Source of the DNA: Siphonodentalium dalli
Taxonomy: Eukaryota; Mollusca; Scaphopoda; Gadilida; Siphonodentaliidae
Assembly (NCBI GenBank): GCA_032622095.1
Contig: CP136061.1
Location: forward strand, 216,784,373-216,848,372
DNA: 64,000 nt
Direction: 5' to 3'
The notes below the pieces were generated by a model, which saw nothing but the letters and a program-made list of their open reading frames with translations, was not told the origin of the DNA and searched no databases. This document shows, one piece after another, positions 1-11,369 of this stretch. A program made the translations under genes and the position numbers. Position 1 is the first letter of the stretch; each line of letters opens with the position of its first letter.

Positions 1-1369
1 GCACTGTATGCAAGTATTAAACACATTTCTGATCATCTGATGTGCATAGATGTACTGTAAGGATTATTTGATAACTTGCTGTTAATTACACTGAAAGTTG
101 GCAGGTAATCAATTCTGCTATTTAAAACTTTCCGGGATTGAAACAAAATAAGTCGGAAATAGGTGACTTTAAACCACAATACAATTTAGTGATTTAGTAA
201 TATGGACAAGTTGTCACTGAAATATAATGATCATATATGAAGAGAAATAACAGGGGATGAAAATACAATAGGTTTTATTGAAATGGCAAGTATTTATTCC
301 ATAAAACGATCTCTCTTGCAACACCCAACACCTGGAAAATTGCGTCGGCAGTGATGCATAGAATGGCATAAAATGTGTAACCTCAGGCCCAATATACACC
401 AGAGATATTCAGTGGAAGATTGGAACAAAACATGTTTATTCCTGCATATCCAAGAACAGTCAGTAACATTGTTCTGGTCACATGTAATTTGTAAATAAAG
501 GTATCAGATGGTATCAGTTGCATTGTGGGCTGGTAGCTGCATGGACTATGTAAGAGGAATAACTCCCATGGTCATAGCCTAATACATTGAATTTTCACAC
601 TGGAGCACATACTAGTAGCTAGAGAATATCTTTAACACCTAATACATGACATAATAGTCCAGCAAGCTGCATAATATATTACTAGTTAGCATGTATAAAA
701 GCATGCCAATTTTATAATACATGTTAAAAGGGTGTACTACACTACTTTATCACTTTCAAATGGGCGGTAAAAAAAAAAAAACCCTACCTGGAAAATTGTC
801 CCCATGTTATCGGAAACAGAGATGTTTTTTTTTTTGGCCTAATGCAAATAAATTGATATGCCAAAATAAAATATCTATCCATGGCTTCCGTATTCCTATG
901 AAAACCTGGAAAGGACTTGAATTTTTCAAATGTTCATTCAAGGCCTGGAGTGAGCATAAATTGCCGTCACAGTTTTGAATAGCCATGCATTTTGGCATTA
1001 TTTTCACTGTTCACTGAACATGTCATTTATTTCAAACATTTACCATAATAACAGTAATCTCTTCATGATATAACTCAATTTAGTAACTTTTTGGATTGAC
1101 AGTCTCAAACACTTCAAAAATGTCCAAGAAATAGCCTCAAATGACCATGAGTACTGTCTAGAAATGACAATAATTTCATCAGTTGTGACCCTATAACAGA
1201 TTCTATGTGGATTTTCTGTTTTTAAGCTGCATCGGTTTCACATAAGTTAATCAGTTTCAGGGAAAATATATGAGAATTAAATGTGAACATGAGAAATGTT
1301 TTCATCTATTTTAAAATTGTTTGGTTTCTTTATTTGGAAAACTAAAGTGCTTTCTGGTCTTTCAAATAG
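1..1369 (+). other. Intron of thioredoxin reductase gene, no exon seen
   Basis: AT-rich non-coding sequence ending in a normal 3' splice site (pyrimidine-rich tract then AAATAG) just before the first recognisable exon. I looked for the preceding thioredoxin reductase exon (FAD/NADPH domain and start of the dimer interface) and did not find it, so the rest of the gene should lie to the left of the window. The short open frames here have no protein-like composition. Confidence 0.6.
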
Positions 1370-1504
1370 GAGAGAGTTGTCGGTCTGCATGTTGTTGGAC
1401 CAAATGCTGGTGAAATGACGCAGGGTTATGCAGTAGCTATGAAACTTGGTGCAAAAAAGTCTGACTTTGACAGGACGATAGGAATCCATCCAACTTGTTC
1501 AGAG
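1370..1504 (+). CDS. TXNRD: Thioredoxin reductase, penultimate coding exon
   Basis: A 135-bp exon of 45 codons, phase 0 at both ends, bounded by AAATAG and by GAG|GTAACT. The product reads [20 protein letters not shown] at its start and ends in GIHPTCSE, which is the interface-domain segment of animal thioredoxin reductases. It includes the conserved His-Pro that lies near the active site of the partner subunit in the homodimer. The enzyme is an FAD- and NADPH-dependent selenoprotein that reduces thioredoxin in cytosol or mitochondria. The sequence cannot say which paralogue (cytosolic, mitochondrial or thioredoxin-glutathione reductase type) this is because the N-terminus is outside the window. 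The next exon is 5.4 kb downstream. Confidence 0.93.
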
Positions 1505-1850
1505 GTAACTATAACAACTCATTTACTAATATTTTAAAGGGATTTTGAATGCCAATACATAAAATTAAGTTCCAAAAATATCATGGTTTTAGAACTGATT
1601 TCTATTTTGTGTGGTTACAGTTGTATGAGAAACATTTTAATGATATTGCATTATTTTTTTATGCATGTTTCAATTAAAAGAAGTTATATCACAGCTCTAA
1701 TTAGTTGACACCCTTTAATGAGGCTGACCCAGACTGATTGAAATAGATACTATTGAACTTAGCTGCGCTTTCCAGAGTCTGAAACAAACAGCAGGGTATC
1801 CCATTACTTCCAAAGAGGCAATTTCTTGGTAACTACAGCTATGCTCTTAT

Positions 1851-3971
1851 TAAGCGACCAGTTTAACGAGGTTATGGGCCGGTACTTACCGCGGTGATAC
1901 CACCAGAATACCGCGGTGATGCCACCAGACTACCACGTTTATCATTTTGTACTGTTGGTGGAGGGCGGTTGACCTGCGGTACTGGGCGGTATTCTTACCA
2001 CTGGTCACCGCGTTATTTGTGCTCGTTACTGCCGTACACCGCGTTATTTTTTTCGTGACCACTTGTAACCGCGTTCAATTTACTGCGAACTGCCTCCACC
2101 GCGAAGTGAAAACATGTGTGAAACAAACTTGGTGGCCTGCAGGAATCCAATTCGTGATCTCGGGAAGTTAAAAATACATTATTATAAGGACGGTACCGCC
2201 TTCATTCTCTCTCGGGCTATGTCTATGCACAATGTGTCACGCGGTTGGGTACATAATGTATAACTTCTATAACTTGTGCCAAAAAAAAAGTGTTTCCGGT
2301 ATTTCGGTTTCTGGATGCCGACCCTAAACTTTTTTCTGACTACATATATTTTCCCCATACCAAAATCATAACATAAAAGTGAAAACACAAATAAAGCAAC
2401 GTTTTGTATAAACAAGGTGAAGTCCCATGCGACTTGCAGTGATACCGATATAATTTACAATCAATACTGAATTATGACTTTTGAATAGTTAAAGACAAAG
2501 CCGTGGCATCGTGGTCCTTTCTTTGATCGAGGATGAAAGGGAATCTCGCAGAGAAAGTGACACCAAGTAATCATAAATCATGTTCACTCAACCAGTTACG
2601 ATGTAGCAGGTGCACAATTTCTAGACAATGCTGACATAATTCTTGTTTGATGTTACTGCGAAGTTTGTGGGTGAGAGCTACCGAAACCGTGATCAGCACG
2701 ACACAAAAATAAGTGCACGTACATGGTGATTGGCCGGCTCAAAATCGTATAGCGTTGAAAGTTATAGATAAAAGTTAAATTTTATTGACCAATTAGTCGG
2801 GAGAATGAAGTTACAGTAATTACAGTTCAACGTACCGAATGCAATGCAGAGATTCGAAACACTCAACGTCACGGCATGTGATTGACACACAGTAAATTAC
2901 TGGTACATCAAACAATGGAGCACGTGTATGTCTCCAGATAACATGGGGTTCACGATGGGTGAAAAGTCTCTATTTAACTTTCATGTACGAATAAATTGGA
3001 GGTACGTAAAACTTAAAAGGGATGAACACTAAAATTTATATAATTGTATGTTCTGCATTGTATGCAGTACAAAATAGCTCAAACTTATTTGGGTCCACTG
3101 CCGCTGTATAAGTTCGAACCACAGTAAAATCTAGCGTCCATATTGCAACTGAACATTGTAAATTCTCCGACAATAGACTGACGTATTGCGCTTGGAAACT
3201 TGAAAGATTTGATGTTGCTACGTCAACAGTCACTGAGCACGTGCGCGTCCCTGATTATTGTCAGTGGCATTGTTTGATCTCTTGCAACGTTTAGCGGTCG
3301 CATGCATTTGCTGTACTCGGCAGTCTAGGGTACAAATTATTTTCACATATTCTTATATAATCACGATTCGGATGAAACGCATGCGTGTTTGGCATTGGAA
3401 AGGGGAAACGTATGCCTCTATATAATAAGTCTGTTTGTCTCGTGCAAGATAATTACGCACAAATCTGATAATCTGAGTACCGACAATAACACTAACTAAA
3501 TTGAAAGTGTTTGTTGCAACAACAAAAAAACATACTGAATTCCAAGATGATTTAAATTGTTTTGTATGTTCGTTTGTTTGATACACCCAGTCACTCGGTA
3601 AGACAATCAGCTGCACATTTTGGCATTTGGCTCACACTATTGTGTATTAGCAATTTACAGTTCACAGAGACTGTCGACGAACGCCATTTGTTTGCAGATT
3701 GGCAGTCACACATCACCTCATGTCATTAACCTCGTTAAAAAAACACTACCGCATCGCGGTAATGTCACCGCATTTTACACGGTGCATTACCGCATGTCAC
3801 AGCGGTACTAGCATTCGTTACCGTTGGTAATGCAGTGGTAACGCGAATGGTCCGGTGGTACCGCAGTAGTGCAACCGCTAATCGGCGGTATCACGCGGTA
3901 TTATACCGCGGTACTAACACTAATACACTGCGGTACTAACGCACGTACACCTCGTTAAAGCAGGTCGCTTA
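1851..3971. mobile_element. 2.1-kb inverted-repeat element with ACCGCGGT subterminal repeats
   Basis: The left end TAAGCGACC followed by TTTAACGAGG is matched in reverse complement at the right end by CCTCGTTAAA and GGTCGCTTA, giving terminal inverted repeats of about 22 bp with a small gap. Both ends carry clusters of the palindrome ACCGCGGT and variants (about 1890-2100 and 3750-3950). The interior is ordinary AT-rich DNA with no transposase-like reading frame, so it looks non-autonomous. I could not define a target-site duplication with confidence. It sits inside the thioredoxin reductase intron. Confidence 0.7.
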
Positions 3972-5139
3972 CTGTGAGCAGTGCTGTATATATATATATA
4001 TATATAGCGTTGAAGCCAATGAAGTCCTATACATTAACTGCGATTCCAGTAGACCTTGCCACATGTAACAGAATGATGTCTACCAAACTCAACTTCTCTA
4101 TCATTCGATTCAGTAAGCTGGTAGTTTGAAAAATAATGCTCAAATTAGTTCGCATATTTCTAGGAAATATTTCCCAGCTTACAGCGAGAGTAAAAACAGC
4201 ACCAGCATTATTACAGTGGATCTGTGGTGTCGGAGTTATGCCAAAGTCACATTCTCATGACCTGCCGTTAGAATTTAATATACAGAGGTCATGGAATGGA
4301 CATGAGAATGCCATAAACAGCACCATCCGATCATTTACAGGGTGCACACTAGTCTATCAAAGAGGTAATTGACGTCATAGCACCCTGTTACCTATTCAAA
4401 CTATCCTGCCTGCCAAGATAGATGACTAGTTTGACAGGTTGTGCTTTAATCTGGCACAGGATGGTTGGAACTAAAGTGTCTAAAAGGTGTGCTAAACCGG
4501 GGCTTATGATTGGCCAGTTAAGTCCTGATGCCTTTTCGTATATATGTTCAGTCGGAGTTTTAATCTGGCAGTCTGCTGCTCCTCTCAAACTTAACAACAC
4601 TTAAAATTTAACTAGGTGCTGTTCCACTGGCTTGGTATATTCCGAAGTTAACACTTGCAAAGTATTTCTCAATAATAAAATATCTACAACAAAGCCTTTA
4701 CTACTCTTGAAGACGTAGGCCAAGTCTATTCCAACTACACAACGAAAAGAAGTTCTGCTACACCATATAGCTAAAAATACTGTAATTAATTTTCTGTCAC
4801 ATTGCTAATTTCACAGAGTGTTTATACATTTAGACATTAGGACACCATAATACCTAGCAAGGAGAATATAGTAATTAAATATTTCCAAGAATTTCAACAA
4901 TTTAACACCGAATTTGTTCGTGAAACTGAAAGGAGATATCTGTCAATCGTAACACTATTTTTAATGCGAACTGTGGGCTGTGACATCATACTGCAGGGAT
5001 TGCTTGGTGAAGCTATTCAAAATGGTGGCAATATGAATGATTGTGAAATCATTCAGACTCTTATAGCTAGTTCAATAATCTGTATTTAAAATCAGACTGA
5101 GCCTGACCTTGAGTAATACCATGGGGCGTCACTGTGACA

Positions 5140-5420
5140 GGGCTTTCTTGTCCCCATTGATAGTTTTTTTCTGAGTCACATGGTTATATCAAACAATAAT
5201 GAGGGAGTAACTGGCCATTAGATGTTGAGGTAATAAAAATTCAGGTTGGGAGGAGATAAACTAGGTAATTTTCAACAACAAAAAATATAAAAAAAATTGC
5301 CAAGGAAAAAACATGCTTTCTTGTCACCAATGATAGTTTTTCTGAGTCACATAGTCATATCAAACAATAAGAGAGTAACTTGCCATTAGAAGTTGAAGTA
5401 AACAAATTCAGACCGGGGGG
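5140..5420. repeat. Two-copy diverged tandem repeat, unit about 175 bp
   Basis: A segment beginning near 5145 (CTTTCTTGTC, then GATAGTTTTT, CTGAGTCACAT, ATATCAAACAATAA) recurs near 5318 with many small differences. Intronic, non-coding. Confidence 0.7.
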
Positions 5421-5550
5421 TAGTTGGGGTAAGAGGAGATTAACTAGGTTAACTTCTCCTGGGGGTGGGGGTGGAGATGTGCAGGGGGAGATAAACTATT
5501 AATCCGCACTCCTACCTGTTTGTGAACACCAACACGCGCTCTTTAATTAA

Positions 5551-6141
5551 AGGGGTACTGTACGCCACATGTTGTTGTTGGTTTCTATAGTCTCCGAGTC
5601 GGAGAATAAGGTAACAATTTTTCCATTATTTGAAAGTCTGTTGAGTACGAAGTCATGTTACGGATGACAAATTTACCGGAATGCAAAAATACAAATTGTC
5701 GTTGTCGAGTAATTTTTGTAAAGTTTTCAACCAAATGAATCAAATAAAAGTTATATTATATGCATACTAGATTACTAGTCCCATATAATCATTTAAGTTA
5801 TTGTATCGTCGCTAGTCAGTGAGTGGCTTGAGTGTTCTCCCCGTATCATCATCATATTTTAAGCAATCGTGTGTGCGATCGGTTTAAAAATCCAGTATCC
5901 CTCAATTACTATTTGTGATTACGGTAATTTGTAATTTAATTGACGCCTTTTTATGGCTCCAGTCATAAATTCAATTTATATCAAATTATTAACTTTTAAA
6001 TTATTAAATTTTAAGATAGCCTATTAACCTGAGCGTTTACAGAATACATCTTCGACTCAAATTACTTATGTTTCTATATATTATCGATATTAGATCGTTG
6101 TTGTCACCGGAAATTTAATGAAAATGGCGTACAGTACCCCT
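5551..6141. mobile_element. TTAA-flanked short inverted-repeat element, long family B relative
   Basis: The left end AGGGGTACTGTACGCCA and the right end GGCGTACAGTACCCCT are inverted copies, each flanked outside by TTAA (5547-5550 and 6142-6145). TTAA duplication is typical of piggyBac-type and some other cut-and-paste transposons. The 591-bp interior has no coding potential. The termini resemble family B elements at 9918, 32726 and 49721, but the interior differs. Confidence 0.85.
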
Positions 6142-6866
6142 TTAAGTAAAGTTAATAATTTAATTAAGAGTTAAAAAATAATAAAGTTGTTTATTTCTGA
6201 TGTAGACAAGCATTGGCACAGAAATGTTATTATTCTAAATGACTTTGGCCTTTATGGAGGGTGCTAACAAGATAGAATTCTCCCTGAAGAGATACACTAC
6301 CATTAAAGGCCCATGGCATTTTGGAACCTCAATTTTACCTAGTAATTCTCACTTTTGTCACATTCCTGCTTGGGTACGGGGATCAAAATATGTCCATAAA
6401 TACAAGGTATATATTTATACAGAATGTTTATGCTACAGAAAGACACATTGGAGTCATAGAAGGCATTTTGAAGCAGGGACCAGCCCAGAGGCTGACTTGG
6501 AAGACATCTCCATAAAATGTGCCACTTCTTCCCATTTTTGTCCCAGGGAGAAGTGATTTCTCTCTCATATACCAGTATGAATATGTCCCAACAGCATATT
6601 TAAAGTATATTTACTGATTATAATGGTGTACTTACTAACTATAATGGTTTTATAAATGAGACTTGTGTTGCATAATACTTATTGGATCATAGAAGGGTGA
6701 TGTTGAGGTGTAAATTGAACATCAGCCATTGTTACTTCTCCTTGACAACACTCCACTCCATAGTAACCAATCAGGGAGAAGTGACTTCTCCCAATTTGAA
6801 ACCTCTAGGCTGGTCCCTGTTTTGAAGATATTTCCTATAATTTTGTTTCGTTTATTTATTTTTCAG

Positions 6867-6935
6867 GTGTTTACCACCCTTAGCGTGACAAAGAAAAGCG
6901 GTGCTGAGAGCACAGCTACGGGCTGCTGAGGTTAA
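6867..6935 (+). CDS. TXNRD: Thioredoxin reductase, last exon with UGA-encoded selenocysteine
   Basis: After a TTTTTCAG acceptor the exon encodes VFTTLSVTKKSGAESTATGC, then TGA, GGT and TAA. The last four residues are therefore Gly-Cys-Sec-Gly, the redox tail of animal thioredoxin reductases, if TGA at 6927-6929 is read as selenocysteine. The phase (0) matches the preceding exon. The Cys-Sec pair takes electrons from the N-terminal disulfide of the partner subunit and passes them to thioredoxin. The TAA at 6933-6935 is the true stop. A simple translation would end at the TGA and lose the catalytic residue. A SECIS candidate lies in the 3' UTR at 8028-8095. Confidence 0.95.
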
Positions 6936-7049
6936 TTCCTGCTGCTGTTATCCCACCGCATTGTAACTGTAAGATCTAATCTACGCCAAATTCAACTCAT
7001 TACTTTATAGATATTGAATGAATCTATACATATTCAACTCATTACTTAA

Positions 7050-7485
7050 AGGTACTCAATCCGATCAGACGCTCCTAATTTACTATTTCTTTGGCTTCGA
7101 GGGTAAAAAATATTTGATTCGAGTTGAGGAACCTACCCATCAGAGCTCAGAGTGATTAGATATCAATGTTTGAAGTTTGCGATTTCTATTGTTTGGGGGA
7201 CAGAACTTGCCGGGCAGACGGACGTCTTGTAGATAATGATGGATAACTCTGGAATCAAGTGGTAATAATAACCACTTGATTTTAGAGTTATCCATCTTTA
7301 TCTGCAAGACCATCCGTTTGACCGGCAAGAACTGTCCCACAAACAATAGAAATCGCAAACTTCAAAAATCGATATCTAATCACTCTGAGCTTTGATGGGT
7401 AAGTTCCTCAACTCGAATCAAATATTTTTTACCCTCGAAGCCAAAGAAATAGTAAATTAGGAGCGTCTGATCGGATTGAGTACCT
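7050..7485. mobile_element. Family A TTAA-flanked element
   Basis: The ends AGGTACTCAATCCGATCAGA and its reverse complement are flanked by TTAA at 7046-7049 and 7486-7489. The element folds back over nearly its whole length: its left arm (TTACTATTTCTTTGGCTTCG onward) is mirrored on the right. This is the best-preserved foldback of the family; other copies are at 10939, 13467, 31261 and 46029. Confidence 0.9.
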
Positions 7486-7576
7486 TTAATAGAGATTGAA
7501 TGAAATGCTTAAATTACACCTGTGTTGACAATGATATTGATCATCATTTTTTTTTCGAAACTGAGTAAAATTTCTG

Positions 7577-7747
7577 AACCCTTCCATGACTGGAGCTTTC
7601 TTTTTGCGAAAACCCTGTGCCAATGCATTCTCTTATATAAGCAATTCTTCCATATGGAGCCTCGCATAAATAAGAGAATGCATTGGCCTAACACTATTTA
7701 CCTTGATCTATAATGGTTGCACCAGTGCAGCTCCCGTCATGAAAGGG
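7577..7747. mobile_element. Family D element, diverged copy
   Basis: The left end reads GAACCCTTCCATGACTGGAG (TTAA lost by mutation). The right end reads GCTCCCGTCATGAAAGGG followed by TTAA at 7748-7751. The centre holds the family's hairpin, AATGCATTCTCTTATATAAG against its complement ending TAAGAGAATGCATTGG. Confidence 0.8.
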
Positions 7748-8027
7748 TTAAGAAATATAATGCCACTTATTTCATTATTTTGTGCAACAAATTGAATTAA
7801 TGCTGCACCAGCACAGTTCCCATCAAGGGCTAATGATATGAGTGTGAACGCCTGTCACAACATCATCCAATAAAATACTTATAGTACAGTACAATGAAAC
7901 ATGTTTATGAGGTTAAGATATAAAACCATCGTAGTTAGTTGAATTTGTCACAATCTTACAGTTTATAGTGTGTACAGCAGCAGGACGTTTATTTATTAAA
8001 GCAGATTCATATGTCACAGCATTAGTA

Positions 8028-8095
8028 TGATGCACGTATGACAGTTATGCTTGTAAACCCTGACCAGGGACTTGCTTAACTTGATGGTGCCATTT
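8028..8095 (+). promoter_or_regulatory. Type II SECIS element for thioredoxin reductase selenocysteine
   Basis: Read directly, the core quartet is TGAC at 8039-8042 (preceded by A) against TGAT at 8082-8085. Helix II pairs 8043-8054 with 8070-8081: 12 positions, of which only three are U-U mismatches. An AAA bulge is at 8055-8057. A small extra helix CCCT/AGGG (8058-8061 with 8066-8069) closes a four-base GACC loop. Helix I pairs ATGCAC (8030-8035) with GTGCCAT (8087-8093) with one bulge. All invariant SECIS features are present, and the extra helix above the AAA makes it form II. SECIS-binding protein would recruit the selenocysteine elongation factor here. Confidence 0.87.
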
Positions 8096-9913
8096 GTTTC
8101 TGCTAGATATTCTCTCTTGACAATATATCTTAACCCGAAATATTGGTTCGTCTGGACTAATATTGTGCCATCTGGGATGACATCTTATAACGAACCAAAG
8201 CCGGACGCTTTGGGTCGTATATAGACTATATCTGATTTTGTGACGTCACCAATTATTAAGTAATACGACGCTGGAATTTTTATTTTTTGGAAAGCACGAA
8301 TGTCGCACATAGGATCGGTGGGCATAAAGCGTTATTGTCGTAATCGGCTGTCAAGAGGCCAACACAAATCAGTCGATGTATAACATTAACCTATTTATAT
8401 AAACGTCATAAATTCATTTATTTGTTTTTATTTATAAGCGAAAGTAGGTCCATAATGCATTTCTAACGGGTATACTCCGGCACTCTACTGGATCAAATCA
8501 TAAATAAACTAAAATAACCGTAACACAACGCTATATACATGTACCTGTATCTCAAAGATTAATTTTCGAACTGGTTCACAGCAGTGGATCAATACTGCAT
8601 GGTTCTGTAGAGACTATACCGTGCGAAAGGAAATAAGAAAATATTTAATTTGGATTTGATTGTTATCATAAGTCTGCATACTTACACGCATCTGATAATC
8701 CATATATATCCTATATTCTTGAATAGAATGAAAACACATACTTATGAACAAAGCAGAAGACACATTCAGTTCCACGCGAATTCGGTCAATGGTGAAAGTT
8801 ATGCTATGACGTTTGTCGACTATCGTAGAAATTGACATGACGACATGTTAGTTTCAGTTCCATGCACTCTCGACAACATACAACTATTTATAGTTACCCC
8901 ACCAAACATAAGTCTGCATGTGAATATTATTTTGGTGGGAATCTGTAAAGTGATTTCGACAAGAATTGTCTTAAACGCTACATGCAGTACCCCGGCCTAT
9001 GTGGTTGTTTTAGCTTTGGTTCGTTAATTACGCTTGCGTATGACCATATTAATTGCTAGAGGTGCCAGTGTGGTAATGATATTTAATATTATAATAATAT
9101 GATGCAATCTCTATGATTAAATATTATGCTACTTTATTATGAGGTTAGCTATTTAAAGACATATGATGGACTTACTTCAGTACTTAGATAAAAGCAATAA
9201 GTTAGTAACCAAACACTATCTCCACCAGAAGAACTAAGATTGTCGAAAATTCCAACCACACCGACTAGACCATTTCACATTGTTTGAACTATGCACAAAT
9301 GTCAATATTTTGTACTTTATTCGGGATGAATTATTTGGTATAAACATTATGGCAATGATTCCATTCCGCCAACATTAGTCATTGAATGTAATTCGTTTCT
9401 ACCAATGGCGTTGTTTCTGCCTATTTTGATAACCAATTTATGAAAATAATTTATTTTGGCATGATTAATCTGTACTGAACAGCTGGAGTGTTTGTACATC
9501 ACTTTTACACTTCACATTTTGTTCACTCAACCCTCAAGGCCTTATTTGATGGTTAGGCTAAAGAAATGGTTGAGGATATGTCCAGGCCGTTAGATTAGTG
9601 TAATATGGACTCATTTGGGTGAACAACAATTCAACTTGGTAAAAGAACAAAATGTCTAAATTTAGACAAAAAAAACATGAAATCCTTACATTAGAGAACG
9701 ATTAATTCCAGGATGATGTTTCGTTGATATCAACTTTAATGGAATCATTTCAGTTTTTATCAGTACTACACGTATATAACACAGCTGTGTAATGGCAAAA
9801 TTACCATTATCACGTTTAATTTGGGCTCATTTCCATGTTTTGGGCGCAGCTGTTTACCAATTTGGGGAATATAAAGACCTGCATATGTCAGTATGCCACA
9901 ATATGTCTGATAG
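8096..9913. other. No gene seen
   Basis: AT-rich sequence following the thioredoxin reductase 3' UTR. It contains a candidate polyadenylation signal at 8503. The longest frames on either strand (around 8614-8838) overlap each other and have no recognisable motif. No inverted-repeat element was recognised here. Confidence 0.5.
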
Positions 9914-9917
9914 TTAA

Positions 9918-10109
9918 AGGGGGACTGTACACTAAATCCAGCCATAAACTCATCTTTATTATAATTACCATATTGTTTACATCGTTCATAGCACACAAGT
10001 GTACTTTTCACTCATCCCTGCCTCAAATTCATTCATTTGTTAACTATATTCTGTTGAGTATAATATGAGATAGTCCCATAAATGGCTGGATTTGGTGTAC
10101 AGTCCCCCT
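9918..10109. mobile_element. Family B TTAA-flanked element
   Basis: The ends AGGGGGACTGTACACTAAAT and its near-perfect inverse (TTGGTGTACAGTCCCCCT) are flanked by TTAA at 9914-9917 and 10110-10113. The interior is a foldback around ATGGCTGGATT / AATCCAGCCAT. Confidence 0.9.
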
Positions 10110-10113
10110 TTAA

Positions 10114-10934
10114 AGATGAGCAATATGATATTGTACATTCTACTTAGCATATCTATAATTTCTGCATTCAGAGATGTCAAGCAATTCATAACATAAATGT
10201 CTATATAACTGTATATTGATATATTGTCAAGAGAGCAAAAAGTTTTCATGTTTTGTTAACATGATAACAATTGAATATGAAATGTTATCGCACATGTCTA
10301 AAATTGATTTCTCATACCAAGGAACCATGGTTATTGGAAGAGTGAATTGAGCTTCCATTGAAGCATACATGTATGCATATCCATGTATCCCCATACAATG
10401 TGTGTATACTTGTAGCAAAACTACTAATAGATTTGTGTATTTTCACATTGTTCTGTTTTTGTTAATGTACTTGTATATCACACTAATGAATTTAACGGTT
10501 GAGTTCTTGTTAACTTCTACAAATTTAATAGTGCTATTTATCAGTATAAAGTCTAAAACTGTTTTATTTCTGAGGTTGTAGAGCAAAATATCTGACATTT
10601 TGCCATGGTGGGAAAGTACTAACAAGATAAGAGTTCTCTCACTTGCTACGCTCCAAATCTTTCCGCAATGATTTCAGAAACATTCGGAGCATAGCATGGA
10701 GAAGAACTATCTCTATCTGAGATTTCCTGATGTTTCATGGCAGATCTGTTCTATAAATAGCCCATAAAATTGTCCCAATTGATTGTATGTATTATACCAT
10801 AAAATCAATATTAATTGATAGAAGCGCTTCCCGACTGGGGCCATTGATTCATATCTTTTATATTATACCCGGAAAACTATATAAAACTTGAATAGTTAAT
10901 CCCGCTGTGGTGACGTCATAATTTCTTTGACAGC
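10114..10934. repeat. Non-coding; dispersed repeat H at about 10660-10905
   Basis: No gene seen. The segment near 10660-10905 (GCATAGCATGGAG, ATAAATAGCCCATAAAATTG, AGAAGCGCTTCC) matches in reverse complement the sequences near 29096-29232 and 47570-47690, so it is a dispersed repeat. No clear ends were identified. Confidence 0.45.
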
Positions 10935-10938
10935 TTAA

Positions 10939-11365
10939 AGGTACTCAATCCGATCAGACGCTCCTAATTTACTATTTCTTTGGCTTCGAGGGTAAAAAAT
11001 ATTTGATTCGAGTCGATGAACCTACCCATCAAAGCTCAGAGTGATAAGATATAAATTTTTGAAGTTTGCGATTTCTATTGTTTGTGGGACAGTTCTTGCC
11101 GGTCAAACGGATGGTCTTGCAGATAAAGATGGATAACTCTAAAATCAAGTGGTTATATTTTTACCACTTGATTTTAGAGTTATCCATCTTTATCTACAAG
11201 ACCGGCAAGTTCTGTCCCACAAACAATATAAATCGCAAACTTCAAACATCGATATCTAATCACTCTGAGCTTTGATGGGTGGGTTCCTCGACTCGAATCA
11301 AATATTTTTTAACCCCGAAGCCAAAGAAATAGTAATTTAGAAGCGTCTGATCGGATTGAGTACCT
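10939..11365. mobile_element. Family A TTAA-flanked element
   Basis: The same ends as the copy at 7050 (AGGTACTCAATCCGATCAGA and inverse), flanked by TTAA at 10935-10938 and 11366-11369. The long internal foldback is intact around GATTTTAGAGTTATCCATC and its complement. Confidence 0.9.
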
Positions 11366-11369
11366 TTAA

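Larger units (their letters stand above)
1505..6866 (+). other. Last intron of thioredoxin reductase, repeat-filled
   Basis: A 5.36-kb intron from GTAACT to a TTTTTCAG acceptor. It holds a 2.1-kb inverted-repeat element, a two-copy tandem repeat and a 591-bp TTAA-flanked element, each listed separately. The remainder (about 3980-5140 and 6150-6860) is AT-rich with a short (TA)n run near 3990-4006. I see no exon in it. Confidence 0.75.
6936..8095 (+). other. Thioredoxin reductase 3' UTR through the SECIS
   Basis: Inferred 3' untranslated region linking the stop codon to the SECIS candidate. It contains a family A element (7050-7485) and a diverged family D element (7577-7747). A small direct repeat (AATTCAACTCATTACTT at about 6990 and 7029) precedes the first. 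A plausible polyadenylation signal AATAAA is at 8503-8508. If the 3' UTR contains a further intron I cannot see it. Confidence 0.55.

Noticed and set aside
3985-4010. (TA)n run as a possible promoter or regulatory signal
   Set aside because: A simple microsatellite next to a transposon end; nothing else supports regulation.
7010-7050. ATGA at 7015 as an alternative SECIS core just after the stop codon
   Set aside because: No AA-containing apical loop and no partner GA quartet with a stem; the hairpin at 8028-8095 fits every SECIS feature.
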